NCBI GenBank assembly: GCA_964455375.1
Contig: CAYVXE010000007.1
Coordinates: 9,027 to 73,026 of the forward strand
Source: CAYVXE01 sp964455375
GTDB taxonomy: Bacteria; Zhuqueibacterota; Zhuqueibacteria; Oceanimicrobiales; Oceanimicrobiaceae
Reading direction: 5' to 3'
Length of the DNA: 64,000 nucleotides
The position numbers and the translations under genes were made by a program. The notes under the pieces were generated by a model. The model saw only the letters and a list, made by a program, of their open reading frames with translations, was not told the origin of the DNA and did not search any database. Shown here in pieces: positions 33,610 to 43,965 of this stretch. How positions within the stretch are numbered: the first letter of the stretch is position 1; each line of letters opens with the position of its first letter.

Positions 33610-36234
33610 TTAGAAAGGATTAAAAACAGAGGTGGTGCCGCCGCGATTTTCTATTTTAATATCGCTCAGTTGCGGCGCTTTTATATTGATCTTAAAATAA
33701 TATCCTTTACCGATGCCAGATGGATTCCAATCAAAGCGGGCTTCCCAGCAGTGCAAATCGCGGTAAAATGAAATCCGTTGGTCGACAATATTTGATTTTT
33801 CAATGTCATAACGCAAGCGATACCCAATGCGCCATTTTTTAGTCAGTTGTACTTCAACATTTGAAAAATCAATGTAAGCTGTTTTACTGGTAAAGTTAGG
33901 ATTGAATTTATTAATACCATAGGAAAAAGAAACGGTTGCTCGCCAGGGAATATCAAACGCAGAAAAAGCATCAGAGGGTGCAAACCGATCTTGCGGCCGC
34001 AGTGGATTTTCGAGATCCTGTGGTGCTACAGGAGTGGAAGATGCGATTTCAGAACGACTGGATTTTTTCGAAGCTGACTTTTTCTTTCCACTGAGATTCC
34101 ATCTGGCATCGAACTGAAAGCGAGTTAAACGTAAGAAATTATAAACACCTTTTTCATTAAACAACAGTCGATTCACAGTGCGGCCTGTTTTTCTGTCAAA
34201 ATCATAAAAACTGTGGACCATGTTCATGCTGACATTGAAATTTTTTCTTGGCGTTGCCCGAAAGTTGGTGGATAAATTTTGCCATTTCAGACTATCGGCA
34301 GCAAAATTGAACCCGCCGCCAAAATCGAGATTAAACAAATCGATCTTCTTTTCTTTGTCACCGTTTTTTAGCTTCATTTGAAACAGATTTGTCAACCGGT
34401 AGCCGAGAGTTTTCAGCTCACCTCTTGGGGTGCTGCTACCGCCACTACCCTTAAATCGATCCAGTTTTATTTCCTTCCCGGAGGTGTCCGTTTTAGTTAC
34501 AAAATATCCCCACAAATCGCTTGAAAAATCGGGCCGGTACGAAAACGAAATGGAGGGACGCACGGTATGGCGAAATGCCGTAATGGGGCCGATGTGCGGT
34601 GCAAACGTCCCGTAAATGTTAGTATTTAAAGATGTGGAATAATTAAAAATATGCCTCGCAGCAAATCCCTTATCCTCCGACTCATCGAAACGGTTGGTTG
34701 AATCATTCAGGGTAAACGCCTTTGTCCGGTCAAACCAATCTTCTTCATAGCGTAAAGACTGGTTCCAACTCAGCACACCAAACAATTTGTTGGGATTCGT
34801 GTAACTAAAATTTAAATTATGTTCAGCGCGCCGGTTTACGGTTTCATTCACGTCATTTGAACTATCTTTACTGACAATATTCACCAAGGACCCGCGGTAG
34901 TCGTAACGCAGATAATTAAACCATTTTTGCTGTTTTTTCGTGCGTCCAGTGGGGTCTTCTTTAAAAGGAAACAGAGCACTTTGATTTCTCGAAAAACGAA
35001 TTTGTGGTAATGTTTTTGTATCCCTACCGGTTTCGATATCCCGGGTTTGTGACATATTCACCGTGAGGCTGTTTTTTCCTTCGCCCCATCTTTTGGTAAG
35101 CGTTGCGTTTGAGCGAATCTGCCGGTTCAGCCTCTGCTGCCGGTTATTACTGAATTCCCGGTAAAAATTATTATTACTCTCAAAGCTCGCGTCCACGTTC
35201 AAAGTCGTGTTTTCATCGATTGTTTGGTTGTGACGGATGATTAAATTCCAACGGCGCTGCTTGCTGGTCTCAAAATTTTTCCGTGTATATGAACCGGAAA
35301 TCGAACCGGTGTAATGGTAGCGTTTGGCATAATTTACATTTCCCCGAAATAACATACCGGTTTTCTCAAAGAAATCCATTGTGAAGCGCATGTCCATAAA
35401 TTCATTTGTTGCCCAATAATAACCAAGATTCCGCAAATAGCGGCCTTCAACCGGACTCGAACCGTATTGCGGAATAATGATTCCCGACTGCCGGCCGTTC
35501 TCTTTTAATGGAAACAGAGCAAATGGGAAAATAGCAATGGGTATTTTCCCGATGAAAAAAATCACCGGCTTTGCAACGACCTTGTCGCCGACGATCACTT
35601 TCATCTTCTTGCCGGAAAAATGGTAATGCGGTTCTTCAAGGTCACAGGTGGTATAGGTGCCGTCTGCCACATCAAAGACCTCGCTGTCAACCCGTTTAAT
35701 CACATCGCCGAAATAATAGCCTTTTTGAAATTCTGTACGCCCACGTAAAATTCGGCCTTTTTCTGATTTAAAATTGTAAACCATTTGCTCACCGACCATG
35801 GTTTCCTTGCCATCGGAAAATTTTGGGAAATCAGTATAAGGAACGTTCAGCGAATCAGACTCATGTAGTTCACCTTTCGTCGTATCTCGCACACCTTCGG
35901 CGATGAGCATATTTTCATTCATTTTTATAACGATTTTCCCGGCCTGGATGGTCACATTCTTGAATTTCACCTCCGCATCGCCGGTGAGGGTGATAATGCC
36001 CCGCTCTTTCTGGCTTTCAATGATTTTTGCTCTGTAGCTTACCGAGCTGTCGATGCCGACATTGGCCGGTTTTATGCGACTTTCACGTCCCAACTTCGAT
36101 AAATCTGAACCGGGGGAAACAGGCAAGGCTCTTTTAACCTTCGCTGCTGTACTGTCCGGGGTTGGCTTTACTTGACTAAAGACAGGAAATACATTCAGGA
36201 GAATAAAACTAAACAGTAAAATATATCTGGACAA
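33610..36234 (-). CDS. LptD-like outer-membrane LPS-assembly protein
   Basis: 874 residues, long signal peptide (about 1-21, ending VFSQ), then a LptA/LptD-type jellyroll at about 70-240 with repeated VKF, ITLTGDAEVKF and GKIVIKM-type strands, and a large C-terminal region of alternating strands that fits a beta-barrel (GKIPIAIFPFALFPLKENGRQSGI marks its start). LptD inserts lipopolysaccharide into the outer leaflet. The start is a TTG at 36,234 with a weak ribosome site. It is preceded by a methyltransferase gene; no LptA, LptB or LptE gene is next to it, so the functional match is by fold only. Confidence 0.85.
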   Translation of the reverse strand: MSRYILLFSFILLNVFPVFSQVKPTPDSTAAKVKRALPVSPGSDLSKLGRESRIKPANVGIDSSVSYRAKIIESQKERGIITLTGDAEVKFKNVTIQAGKIVIKMNENMLIAEGVRDTTKGELHESDSLNVPYTDFPKFSDGKETMVGEQMVYNFKSEKGRILRGRTEFQKGYYFGDVIKRVDSEVFDVADGTYTTCDLEEPHYHFSGKKMKVIVGDKVVAKPVIFFIGKIPIAIFPFALFPLKENGRQSGIIIPQYGSSPVEGRYLRNLGYYWATNEFMDMRFTMDFFEKTGMLFRGNVNYAKRYHYTGSISGSYTRKNFETSKQRRWNLIIRHNQTIDENTTLNVDASFESNNNFYREFSNNRQQRLNRQIRSNATLTKRWGEGKNSLTVNMSQTRDIETGRDTKTLPQIRFSRNQSALFPFKEDPTGRTKKQQKWFNYLRYDYRGSLVNIVSKDSSNDVNETVNRRAEHNLNFSYTNPNKLFGVLSWNQSLRYEEDWFDRTKAFTLNDSTNRFDESEDKGFAARHIFNYSTSLNTNIYGTFAPHIGPITAFRHTVRPSISFSYRPDFSSDLWGYFVTKTDTSGKEIKLDRFKGSGGSSTPRGELKTLGYRLTNLFQMKLKNGDKEKKIDLFNLDFGGGFNFAADSLKWQNLSTNFRATPRKNFNVSMNMVHSFYDFDRKTGRTVNRLLFNEKGVYNFLRLTRFQFDARWNLSGKKKSASKKSSRSEIASSTPVAPQDLENPLRPQDRFAPSDAFSAFDIPWRATVSFSYGINKFNPNFTSKTAYIDFSNVEVQLTKKWRIGYRLRYDIEKSNIVDQRISFYRDLHCWEARFDWNPSGIGKGYYFKINIKAPQLSDIKIENRGGTTSVFNPF

Positions 36235-36332
36235 ATCTATCTTCTTTCAATGCGAATGAAACTTGGCGAGTCAGATTGGCTTTATAACTGAGACCCGATT
36301 TAATCTCCAATTGTTCCGATAGTGCTGCAATT

Positions 36333-37043
36333 TTATTGTTGGAAAACAAAAATATTCGCTTTGTCTTCCGATTCAACAAATTTATTTTTCTTAAAATCAC
36401 TGTAATGTCCAACCAGGCTGAAACCGGACACCTCGTGTAACCGCAAATACTCCGCCGTCTTCACAGGGTATAAATAGACACTCTCTTCAAATAATATTTT
36501 ATCTTTCACTTCAAGGGTCGTATCAAATTTAACCTTTCCTGTAGTTATTTCAGAATATTCCCGCAGAAACTTAATCTCTTGCCCCTTACGCTCTATATCC
36601 GGAAAGGAATAGGTTTGTGTTTTAAGAACATAATCCCAGTTTTTAACTTGAAATATCCAGAGGCCGTTTGGATTTAATAACTGATGGACGGTTCGTAAAA
36701 ATTCCCCATACAATTCACGTGTAAGATGTGCCGCAACATTTCCGATGCAAAATATCAAATCGAATGTAAGCTGCAGTGACATCACTTCGGTCATATTCAT
36801 GCAATAAAATGGCGTCCCGAAGTAATGTTTCCTTGCAAAATTTATCATATCGGAATCCAAATCAATACCAATGGTTTCGAAACCGTCTTTCGTAAATCGG
36901 TTTGCATAGCGACCGGTCCCGCAACCGACATCCAGAACCGTTTTGGGAGGAGAGGAAAGATGTGTTCTCAAAAAGGTATAAACTTCGTCCCGGAAAGGAA
37001 AAATGACGTCATAATATTGTGAAAAAGGAGCATAGAAGGACAT
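36333..37043 (-). CDS. class I SAM-dependent methyltransferase
   Basis: 236 residues, Rossmann-fold methyltransferase with motif I V-L-D-V-G-C-G-T-G near residues 36-44, an acidic residue after strand 2 (IGIDLDSDMI) and the post-II motif (LIFCIGNVAAHL). The Glu/Phe-rich C-terminal domain is like those of small-molecule or ubiquinone/sterol-type methyltransferases, but the substrate is not clear. It is 25 bases after rarA and 98 before lptD. Confidence 0.8.
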   Translation of the reverse strand: MSFYAPFSQYYDVIFPFRDEVYTFLRTHLSSPPKTVLDVGCGTGRYANRFTKDGFETIGIDLDSDMINFARKHYFGTPFYCMNMTEVMSLQLTFDLIFCIGNVAAHLTRELYGEFLRTVHQLLNPNGLWIFQVKNWDYVLKTQTYSFPDIERKGQEIKFLREYSEITTGKVKFDTTLEVKDKILFEESVYLYPVKTAEYLRLHEVSGFSLVGHYSDFKKNKFVESEDKANIFVFQQ

Positions 37044-37068
37044 TGTTTGATAACCCGGATTTCAGATT

Positions 37069-38415
37069 CTATTCTTTTATTTCATCAGAGGATTTTGTTT
37101 TATATTTCCCCCAGATTCGCTGCAACCGTTCTTTGAATCGCGCCTCAAATCCGTTTTCAGTCGGTTCATAATAAATACGATGGCTCAACTCATCCGGCAA
37201 ATATTGCTGTTCAATAAAATTTCCTCCATAATTGTGCGGATACAGATAACCATCCGAGTACCCTTCATTTTTCATCAGTTTCGTGGGGGCATTGCGCAGG
37301 TGCAGCGGTACAGGTTGGATGGGATTATCCCGCACGTCCTGCTGAGCAGCGGAAATGGCTTTATAAGAAGCATTGCTTTTCGGAGCACAAGCCAGATAAG
37401 TCGTTGCCTGAGCCAGGATTAACCGTCCTTCCGGCATCCCGATATAGGTGACAGCGGTAAAAGCTGATGTGGCAACAACCAGAGCTTGGGGATCTGCGTT
37501 GCCCACATCTTCGGATGCCAGAATCAGCAACCGCCGGGCAATGAATTTTGGATCTTCGCCGGCATCAATCATGCGAGCGAGCCAGTAAAGTGCGCCGTTG
37601 GGTTCGGAGCCGCGCACACTTTTTATAAATGCAGAAATGACATCATAATGGAAATCACCTTTTTTGTCATAAAAAGCCGCCCTGGTTTGCAACGCTTCCC
37701 GAATCGTCTTTTCTTCTACATTTACCGACTTATTCTCCGCCTTAGCCGCTAATTTCACTGTCAGTTCAAGAGCATTGAGTGCATTCCGGGCATCGCCGCC
37801 GGCAAGATTGATAAGCAATTTTTTTGCATTTCCGATAAAATGTATGTTCTGTTCCGACAACTGCACATCCCGATTGAGAGCCTGCTCAAGAATTTGTTCA
37901 ATTTCTTCATCTGTGAGTGTTTGCAATCGATACACCCGGCAGCGGGAAAGCAGGGCTGAGATAACTTCAAAGGAGGGATTCTCGGTGGTGGCTCCAATTA
38001 AGAGGATGGTGCCATCTTCCACGCTGTGCAGTAAAGCATCCTGCTGTGCTTTATTGAACCGGTGTATTTCATCGATAAATAAAATCGTGCGTTTCGCCAG
38101 GGTGCGGTTCACTTTAGCTTTTTCCAGTACCTTACGAATGTCGGCAACTCCTGCAGTCACCGCACTCATGGTAAAAAAATCGGATTGTGTTTCCCTGGCA
38201 ATGATTTTTGCAAGCGTCGTTTTCCCAACGCCCGGCGGTCCCCAGAAAATCATCGACACCAGTTCATCGGTTTCAATTTCTTTCCGGACGATTTTCCCTT
38301 CCCCCACCAGGTGTTGTTGACCCACAAATTCAGCCAGTGACGTCGGCCGCATGCGATCCGCCAGGGGGGTCGATTTTACTCGATCCGCGCGCGCTTCTTT
38401 TTCAAACAAATCCAT
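37069..38415 (-). CDS. rarA: replication-associated recombination protein RarA (MgsA)
   Basis: 448 residues, normal for RarA. The AAA+ P-loop W-G-P-P-G-V-G-K-T is at 58-66, Walker B F-I-D-E-I-H-R-F near 120 and the family's C-terminal tetramerisation domain includes YKAISAAQQDVR and the motif GYLYPHNYGG. RarA acts at stalled replication forks. The 310 bases upstream of it (38,416-38,725) contain no gene. Confidence 0.95.
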   Translation of the reverse strand: MDLFEKEARADRVKSTPLADRMRPTSLAEFVGQQHLVGEGKIVRKEIETDELVSMIFWGPPGVGKTTLAKIIARETQSDFFTMSAVTAGVADIRKVLEKAKVNRTLAKRTILFIDEIHRFNKAQQDALLHSVEDGTILLIGATTENPSFEVISALLSRCRVYRLQTLTDEEIEQILEQALNRDVQLSEQNIHFIGNAKKLLINLAGGDARNALNALELTVKLAAKAENKSVNVEEKTIREALQTRAAFYDKKGDFHYDVISAFIKSVRGSEPNGALYWLARMIDAGEDPKFIARRLLILASEDVGNADPQALVVATSAFTAVTYIGMPEGRLILAQATTYLACAPKSNASYKAISAAQQDVRDNPIQPVPLHLRNAPTKLMKNEGYSDGYLYPHNYGGNFIEQQYLPDELSHRIYYEPTENGFEARFKERLQRIWGKYKTKSSDEIKE

Positions 38416-38725
38416 AAAAGAATGACTCTAAATAAAATAATATTTTTCTCCCTCAAAAGCACAAAGGTCACAAAGTTGGAAATATTTTGTTTTCTCTGCT
38501 CACCTCACGGCTCTGCGAGATTTTTTTCCTTTGATTCAGGCACAGGTAGCAAACGTTAAGTGCATTATCCAATCCTAAACCCAATAAACCGGAACCAAAT
38601 AGGTGTAGTGGCAATGGCAATTTTTTTACTGCAACTGTCAACAACTACTGCCACTCGCTGAAAAATGCTCATAGTGCTGTGGAAAATTTCTTACCCCCAA
38701 ATGGCAGAAAACAACTGAGAATGAA
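38416..38725. other. intergenic region with a CTTTGTG/CTCTGCG-type motif
   Basis: No gene is visible in these 310 bases. On the minus strand they hold a patch (about 38,460-38,525) rich in CTTTGTG, CCTTTGTG, CTCGCAGAG and GAGCAGAG words, similar in style to interspersed intergenic elements known from many environmental bacterial genomes. Bases 38,600-38,670 hold an imperfect AGTGGCA / TGCCACT inverted repeat. No promoter or terminator stands out. Confidence 0.4.
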
Positions 38726-40483
38726 CTAATCAATCCGGTGCGAGGAATTCCAATAAAACTGGGTCAGCCCCCGGTCCGTTCCGAACCAGACATAATCACC
38801 ATCCAGCAAAATGGCATACACCCGGTTGCTGATTAAACCATCCTCCGTGGTAAACTTTCTCCAGGACTTGCTGTTCCGGCTATACTTCAACACGCCATGA
38901 TTGGTTGCTGCCCAAACCACATTTTTCGAAGCAACAATTTGATTGATGGGGGTATTAGGAAAAGACCGCGCTTCGGGAACTCCGAGCCATTGTTTTTTCT
39001 TTACATTGTAAACATCGATTCCTCGTGAGCTGCCAAACCAGAGTTCATCTCCAAAGTTAGACACACTGGTAACCACTTTACTCACAGGACCGCCGATTTC
39101 ATCTGCAAAACCACCCACATCTTTCTTGCTATCATAAACATAAATACCGTTATTCGTACCTGCCCATAACAAATTTTTCATCAATTCAAGATCGTAAACC
39201 GCAACCAGCCTGATATCGCCGGCAATGATATGGTCTATTTTCACACTGTCTTTTTTTGCCAGGGACTTTTTCCAAATTCGATCGATACCGCTGGCTGTAC
39301 CGACCCAAATGGATGAATCATCCACGACCACATCAAAAATTTGATTGTCGGACAATCCGTCAAATCGATCGAACACGCGCCACCGATTTTTTTCCGCGGA
39401 GTATTGACTAAGACCATAGTTGGTTGCAAACATAACATTTTTACCGTTCACTGCAATGGCATTAACCTCGTTGCTGTACAGATCGGTAATATTTCTTTGT
39501 TCATAACTACGCCATTCATCCCTATTAGAATCCCATGCGGTAATCCCCCGGTTTAAAGAACCGGTACCCGTACCGCCAATCCACAAAACATCGCCATCAA
39601 AGGCCAGTGCATCGACAGACTGATTTTCCAGACCAAATGGCAGCATATTCAGTTGCAAGGATTGAATATCTCCTTTACCGGCACCTAAGCCCGCTGTACC
39701 AATCCAGAAATTTCCCCATTCATCTTCTAAGGATGAGATGATTTCAGCACGACGAAAATCCGGGCCTTCAATGATACCGGAAGAATCAAAAAGGTAGCCA
39801 TTTCCCATGAAAAATTGTGGAAAAGGCTGCCGGCGTTTTGTTATCTGTCCAAACCAGTGAATAGACCGGTCAAATTGTAGATTCCCATATTTTTTTCCCG
39901 CAGCGAGAATGACGCTACCGAACTTATTGGCTTCAAAGATTTGCTGGTTTCTGGTCACAAAAAAAACGTTGTTTTTCCCTATCCCGATAGATTCAACGCG
40001 GTCACCAACCGGAATACCAATTTCATCCTTAAAAAAATTTTGCCATCGCCGTGCAGTTGGATTGTATGTGCAAATTGCGTTTTGTGTGGCGCACCAGAGT
40101 AACCCTGTATCCTTGTCATACGCCACAACCCACACCGTGTTGTCTGCCAATCCGTTGCTGGTAGTCCACGGAAAATCCCAGGTTAACTGAAACTGATCGA
40201 ATCGTAAAATCCCCGAACGTAATGACCCAAAATAGACATACTGATTTCCCAGAGCAATGGATATGATATTCCGTGCGATTGAATAGCTTTGCCAATCATT
40301 GACGTCATAATTGGGATTGGTAGCGCGGATACGAATTTGTGAATGTAAATGACCAGCACTCAATAAGATCATAGCAATAATGCTCAAACACTGTCTCCAG
40401 CATAACTGCCAGGAAGGTAAGCAGATGACTATTCGCGTCTTACGACTGTTCGTTTTCGCAAAATTCAATAGAGTTAAGTTCAC
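38726..40483 (-). CDS. exported two-component-regulator-type beta-propeller protein (no kinase)
   Basis: 585 residues. After an N-terminal hydrophobic segment (about 29-46, ending LHSQ) the protein consists of many Reg_prop-type blades with the pattern V-W-x-G-T/S-x-x-G (for example WVGTASGIDRI, WAGTNNGIYVYD, WFGTDRGLTQF), the sensor half of large hybrid two-component proteins. No kinase or other domain follows, so it may be a free periplasmic sensor or scaffold. The listed start is a GTG at 40,483 that overlaps hflX by 44 bases; a start at 40,372 (ATG) is possible but lacks a clear ribosome site. Confidence 0.78.
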   Translation of the reverse strand: MNLTLLNFAKTNSRKTRIVICLPSWQLCWRQCLSIIAMILLSAGHLHSQIRIRATNPNYDVNDWQSYSIARNIISIALGNQYVYFGSLRSGILRFDQFQLTWDFPWTTSNGLADNTVWVVAYDKDTGLLWCATQNAICTYNPTARRWQNFFKDEIGIPVGDRVESIGIGKNNVFFVTRNQQIFEANKFGSVILAAGKKYGNLQFDRSIHWFGQITKRRQPFPQFFMGNGYLFDSSGIIEGPDFRRAEIISSLEDEWGNFWIGTAGLGAGKGDIQSLQLNMLPFGLENQSVDALAFDGDVLWIGGTGTGSLNRGITAWDSNRDEWRSYEQRNITDLYSNEVNAIAVNGKNVMFATNYGLSQYSAEKNRWRVFDRFDGLSDNQIFDVVVDDSSIWVGTASGIDRIWKKSLAKKDSVKIDHIIAGDIRLVAVYDLELMKNLLWAGTNNGIYVYDSKKDVGGFADEIGGPVSKVVTSVSNFGDELWFGSSRGIDVYNVKKKQWLGVPEARSFPNTPINQIVASKNVVWAATNHGVLKYSRNSKSWRKFTTEDGLISNRVYAILLDGDYVWFGTDRGLTQFYWNSSHRID

Positions 40484-41753
40484 TTTTAGTTTTAACTTTT
40501 AACCAATATTCGATGATTTGCGCATTTGCATGCGTCGTTTTTACTGTTGCTTCAACAAAATTTTCATGGTAGGTCATTTTCATCACTTCAGCAACAGTTC
40601 GTAATTTTGAGATGATTCCAGCGTATAGCATATCTACGTGTAGATTTAATTCCAGAACTGACTGTTTATAGAGAGAACGAATTTCATTCTTTAAATCCTC
40701 TAAAAATAACCTCCTTGTCGCAGATATAAAAACCGATGGCTGGAAATCATTTTTCAGTTGCGTCATAAACGATTTTTGTTCCAAACAGTCGATTTTATTA
40801 AACACATAAATCACCGGTTTTCCTGATGCATTTAAATCATTTAAAACCTCCTTCACCACTGCTGTATGCTCAAAAAGATGCGGATGGCTGATGTCGATAA
40901 CATGCAAAAGCGCATCTGCGTGTTTCACTTCTTCCAATGTACTTTTAAAAGATGCTACTAAATGATGCGGCAATTTGCGGATAAATCCTACCGTATCGAT
41001 AAGCAATGCTTTAAAGTCACTGGAAAATTCCACCCGGCGCACGGTAGGATCCAACGTGGCAAACAAGCGGTCTTCCACAAACACATCCGAATCTGTCAAT
41101 GAATTCATCAATGTGGATTTACCGGCATTGGTATAACCCACAAGCGCAATTTTATAGACCATATCGCGACCTCGACGACGAACCTCGCGCCGCCCTTTTA
41201 TCTTTTCCAGATCTCGTTTTAGCGTGGCAATGCGTTTACGAATTAAACGCCGATCCACCTCAAGTTGGGTTTCCCCGGGCCCCCGCGCGCCGATTCCACC
41301 TACCTGACGTGACAAGTGCGTCCACTGCCGGGTTAAACGCGGCAAAAGATAATTCAATTGTGCCAATTCAACCTGAGTCCTCGCTTCGTGAGTTTTCGCC
41401 CGGCGGGCAAAAATATCCAGAATAAGACCGCTGCGATCTAATATTTTCTTGTTCGTTAATTTTTCTAAATTTCGGACCTGCGCCGGACTCAAATCATCAT
41501 CAAATATTAAAAGATTAGCTTCATAGCCATCAGCCAGGCCATTGAGTTTTTCGGCCTTCCCCCGTCCGACAAAATACGCAGCATCTATCTTTCCCCGTTC
41601 CTGAACAACTTTATCAACGACGATAGCTCCCGCTGTATCTGTAAGAAGTGCCAATTCCTCCATATGCTCTTGTGTATCCCAACGATTCTGGTTTTGAGAA
41701 ACCACACCGACTAAAACGGCTTTTTCCTGTGCATTCGTATCCACGTCGTACAA
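40440..41753 (-). CDS. hflX: GTPase HflX
   Basis: 437 residues, standard length. An N-terminal HflX domain (VGRGKAEKL, LLIFDDDLSPAQVRNLE) is followed by the G domain with G1 G-Y-T-N-A-G-K-S-T near residues 206-214 and G3 DTVGFIRKLP, then a short C-terminal extension. HflX splits stalled ribosomes. The called start is TTG at 41,753 with GGAGG at 41,767-41,771, 13 bases away, which is long; a start a few codons further in is possible. It follows the BatA-like gene. Confidence 0.93.
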   Translation of the reverse strand: MYDVDTNAQEKAVLVGVVSQNQNRWDTQEHMEELALLTDTAGAIVVDKVVQERGKIDAAYFVGRGKAEKLNGLADGYEANLLIFDDDLSPAQVRNLEKLTNKKILDRSGLILDIFARRAKTHEARTQVELAQLNYLLPRLTRQWTHLSRQVGGIGARGPGETQLEVDRRLIRKRIATLKRDLEKIKGRREVRRRGRDMVYKIALVGYTNAGKSTLMNSLTDSDVFVEDRLFATLDPTVRRVEFSSDFKALLIDTVGFIRKLPHHLVASFKSTLEEVKHADALLHVIDISHPHLFEHTAVVKEVLNDLNASGKPVIYVFNKIDCLEQKSFMTQLKNDFQPSVFISATRRLFLEDLKNEIRSLYKQSVLELNLHVDMLYAGIISKLRTVAEVMKMTYHENFVEATVKTTHANAQIIEYWLKVKTKSELNSIEFCENEQS

Positions 41754-41783
41754 ATCTGTTTTGTTGCCTCCACAATTAAAAAT

Positions 41784-43868
41784 CTATTTTGAAACTTTCT
41801 CCCGAAAAACAGTCATCTCTACAAAAAGCAGAAAAAAAGCGGCAAATGCAAATGCCGACCAAATTTCACGACCGTAGCGGCTCTGCTGCAACTTCTCGGC
41901 AAATGATTCATCCGGCGGTAATTTCACGATTTCAGAAAAACCGGTACGTTCGGACAACTGCTCCACATCAAAGGTTGCAAGTTCCGATTCTGCAGATGAC
42001 CCATTGATCGCCCATTGTCGTAAAATGGTATCATTGTTTTTTAGCTGATAGATTCCAGGCAAGTTGGTTTGATTAAACCGAACCCGATAATTCCCGCTTT
42101 GAACATCAGGCTGCACCTTAACAAAATGTTTGTTCGGCGTCTCAACGGACAAACTGCTTTGGGGATTTGAATTCTTAAGGTCGTAATTAACGCTCTCCCC
42201 CACTAATTTACTTTGCTGCTCGTAAGAAGCAGCACCGGCAAGATACATGACCGCCCGGTTCACCAGCGGTACAAACAACCCACGGACGGTTAAATCAGAC
42301 CAGTCGTTGCCAATCCCCGTTGTAACATACAAGACATGCCCTTTACCAAAATCCGATTCAAATAGAAACGGTTGCTTATTGGAATATTCAATAATTTTAT
42401 CCAGCGGCTTTTGCGACTGCACACCGATAGCCACACGCACATGCGGCGACTCCACAACTTTTTTATCTTCAAAAATACCACGAAACAACGGATGACTGAA
42501 ATCAATTCTACCAAACGATAAAAATTGATCTGCCGTACCGGTCAGGGACTGCGTGAGCTCTGGCAAGTGTAATTTTTGTTGCAGCGTCGTATTGTAATTA
42601 CGCAAATCGACATCAGGCCCCAAAAATACCATCAGGCCACCACCATTCTTTACATAACCTTGCAGCTTAGCCGCAAATGAGGCCTCAATTCTGGGTACAT
42701 TGGTCATCATCACAACATCAAAATTTTCGAGCCGCTGCTCGTTCATTTTGTTAAATGTAATGCCGCTGATTTTGATCGGTGAATTTCCCTGCCGCTCAGG
42801 AGTCAAGGCCAATTGTAAAAAATGGAAATCCTGTTTCCTGGCGCCGATTAGAAGAACGGGCAAAGATTCCGGAATATAAAACGAAAAGTAGTGCCGGTTA
42901 TCTTCCAAAAAATCATCATCTTCCAACTGGATATATGCCTGTTGAAAGCCGGTTTTTTCCGGAACAAACCGGAAAGTCACGCCGGTTGCTGAACCCGGTT
43001 TTAATGAAACTGCATTTTGACCGACTCTCTTCCCGTTGACATAAAGGTGAACGAGTTTACTCTTTACAGTAATTTCGCCACTGTTCTTTATTTCAGTTAC
43101 GAGTTCGACGACCTTCGATTTCTCAAATATCTGACTTGTAAACCGGGCGCTCTTTATCGTGAGGTTCTCAATCTCCGAACTTTTTACCGGCAGCATGTAA
43201 AAGCGAATATTTTCAGAAACGGAGACGAGTTTATCCTTTCCCCCTTCCGGCAGCCCGACTTTTTGCATGTCGGAAATCAGATACAATTCCCGATTGACAT
43301 TGGTAGACTTTTCCAGCAAACCGGTCGCCAGTTTGATGGCGCTCAGAATATCCGTTTCTTTGTACGATAGTTCCGTTTTACGGATGACGTCTCTGACAGT
43401 TTCTAAATCAAATCGGGCACCTTCGTACGCAAACTGTGGAGGATTTGTAGGATACAGCAGATAAATTTCATCACCCGTTTGCATGTAATTGGTGAGCGTT
43501 TCGGCTACCTTTTTGGCCGTGTCGATGAGTCTTTTTCCGTCGGATTCACGTCCCATGCTCAGCGTGTTATCGAGAATAATGGCGGCCGTCAGATGCGCCC
43601 CTGAATCTGTAGGCGACGCTTGTGTTTGTTTAAACGTCGGGCGGGCAAACGCCAAAATCAACAAAAGAATAATCAAAGCACGCAAAATAAGCAGCAAAAT
43701 TTGTCGGATTTTCAAGCGCCGGATTTGTTGCTTTTGAAGTTCCTTCAAGAATCTCAGCGTGCTGAAATAAATGGTCTTTGATTTATGCCGGGTAAACAAA
43801 TGTATGAGAATAGGAACAGAAACTGCGGCTAAGCCAATTAAGATGGACGGATGTAGAAATGTAAACAT
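41784..43868 (-). CDS. BatA-like membrane protein with N-terminal BatA and VWA-like domains
   Basis: 694 residues. Residues 1-80 form the BatA N-terminal domain with two membrane helices (LHPSILIGLAAVSVPILIHLF and around 60-78). A VWA-like domain follows at about 88-200, with a MIDAS-like D-N-T-L-S near residue 95, then a long extracytoplasmic region including a glutamine-amidotransferase-like fold (GARKQDFHFLQLAL, GGLMVFLGPDV). A third membrane helix ends the protein (about 672-688). Homologues often sit in Bat/MoxR aerotolerance clusters; no MoxR gene is found here, so the function is open. Confidence 0.82.
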   Translation of the reverse strand: MFTFLHPSILIGLAAVSVPILIHLFTRHKSKTIYFSTLRFLKELQKQQIRRLKIRQILLLILRALIILLLILAFARPTFKQTQASPTDSGAHLTAAIILDNTLSMGRESDGKRLIDTAKKVAETLTNYMQTGDEIYLLYPTNPPQFAYEGARFDLETVRDVIRKTELSYKETDILSAIKLATGLLEKSTNVNRELYLISDMQKVGLPEGGKDKLVSVSENIRFYMLPVKSSEIENLTIKSARFTSQIFEKSKVVELVTEIKNSGEITVKSKLVHLYVNGKRVGQNAVSLKPGSATGVTFRFVPEKTGFQQAYIQLEDDDFLEDNRHYFSFYIPESLPVLLIGARKQDFHFLQLALTPERQGNSPIKISGITFNKMNEQRLENFDVVMMTNVPRIEASFAAKLQGYVKNGGGLMVFLGPDVDLRNYNTTLQQKLHLPELTQSLTGTADQFLSFGRIDFSHPLFRGIFEDKKVVESPHVRVAIGVQSQKPLDKIIEYSNKQPFLFESDFGKGHVLYVTTGIGNDWSDLTVRGLFVPLVNRAVMYLAGAASYEQQSKLVGESVNYDLKNSNPQSSLSVETPNKHFVKVQPDVQSGNYRVRFNQTNLPGIYQLKNNDTILRQWAINGSSAESELATFDVEQLSERTGFSEIVKLPPDESFAEKLQQSRYGREIWSAFAFAAFFLLFVEMTVFREKVSK

Positions 43869-43965
43869 AGAATTTTTTTATTCAACATGACAAATCAATA
43901 AAACATGTCATTTATTTATACAAGTGAAAATGGCCGAGGTTCGTTCTGTCCTTTTATGCAAGTGA

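Noticed and set aside
36209..36412. 67-codon open frame between lptD and the methyltransferase gene
   Set aside because: It overlaps the ends of both neighbours, has no recognisable domain and is explained by the spacer of 98 bases.
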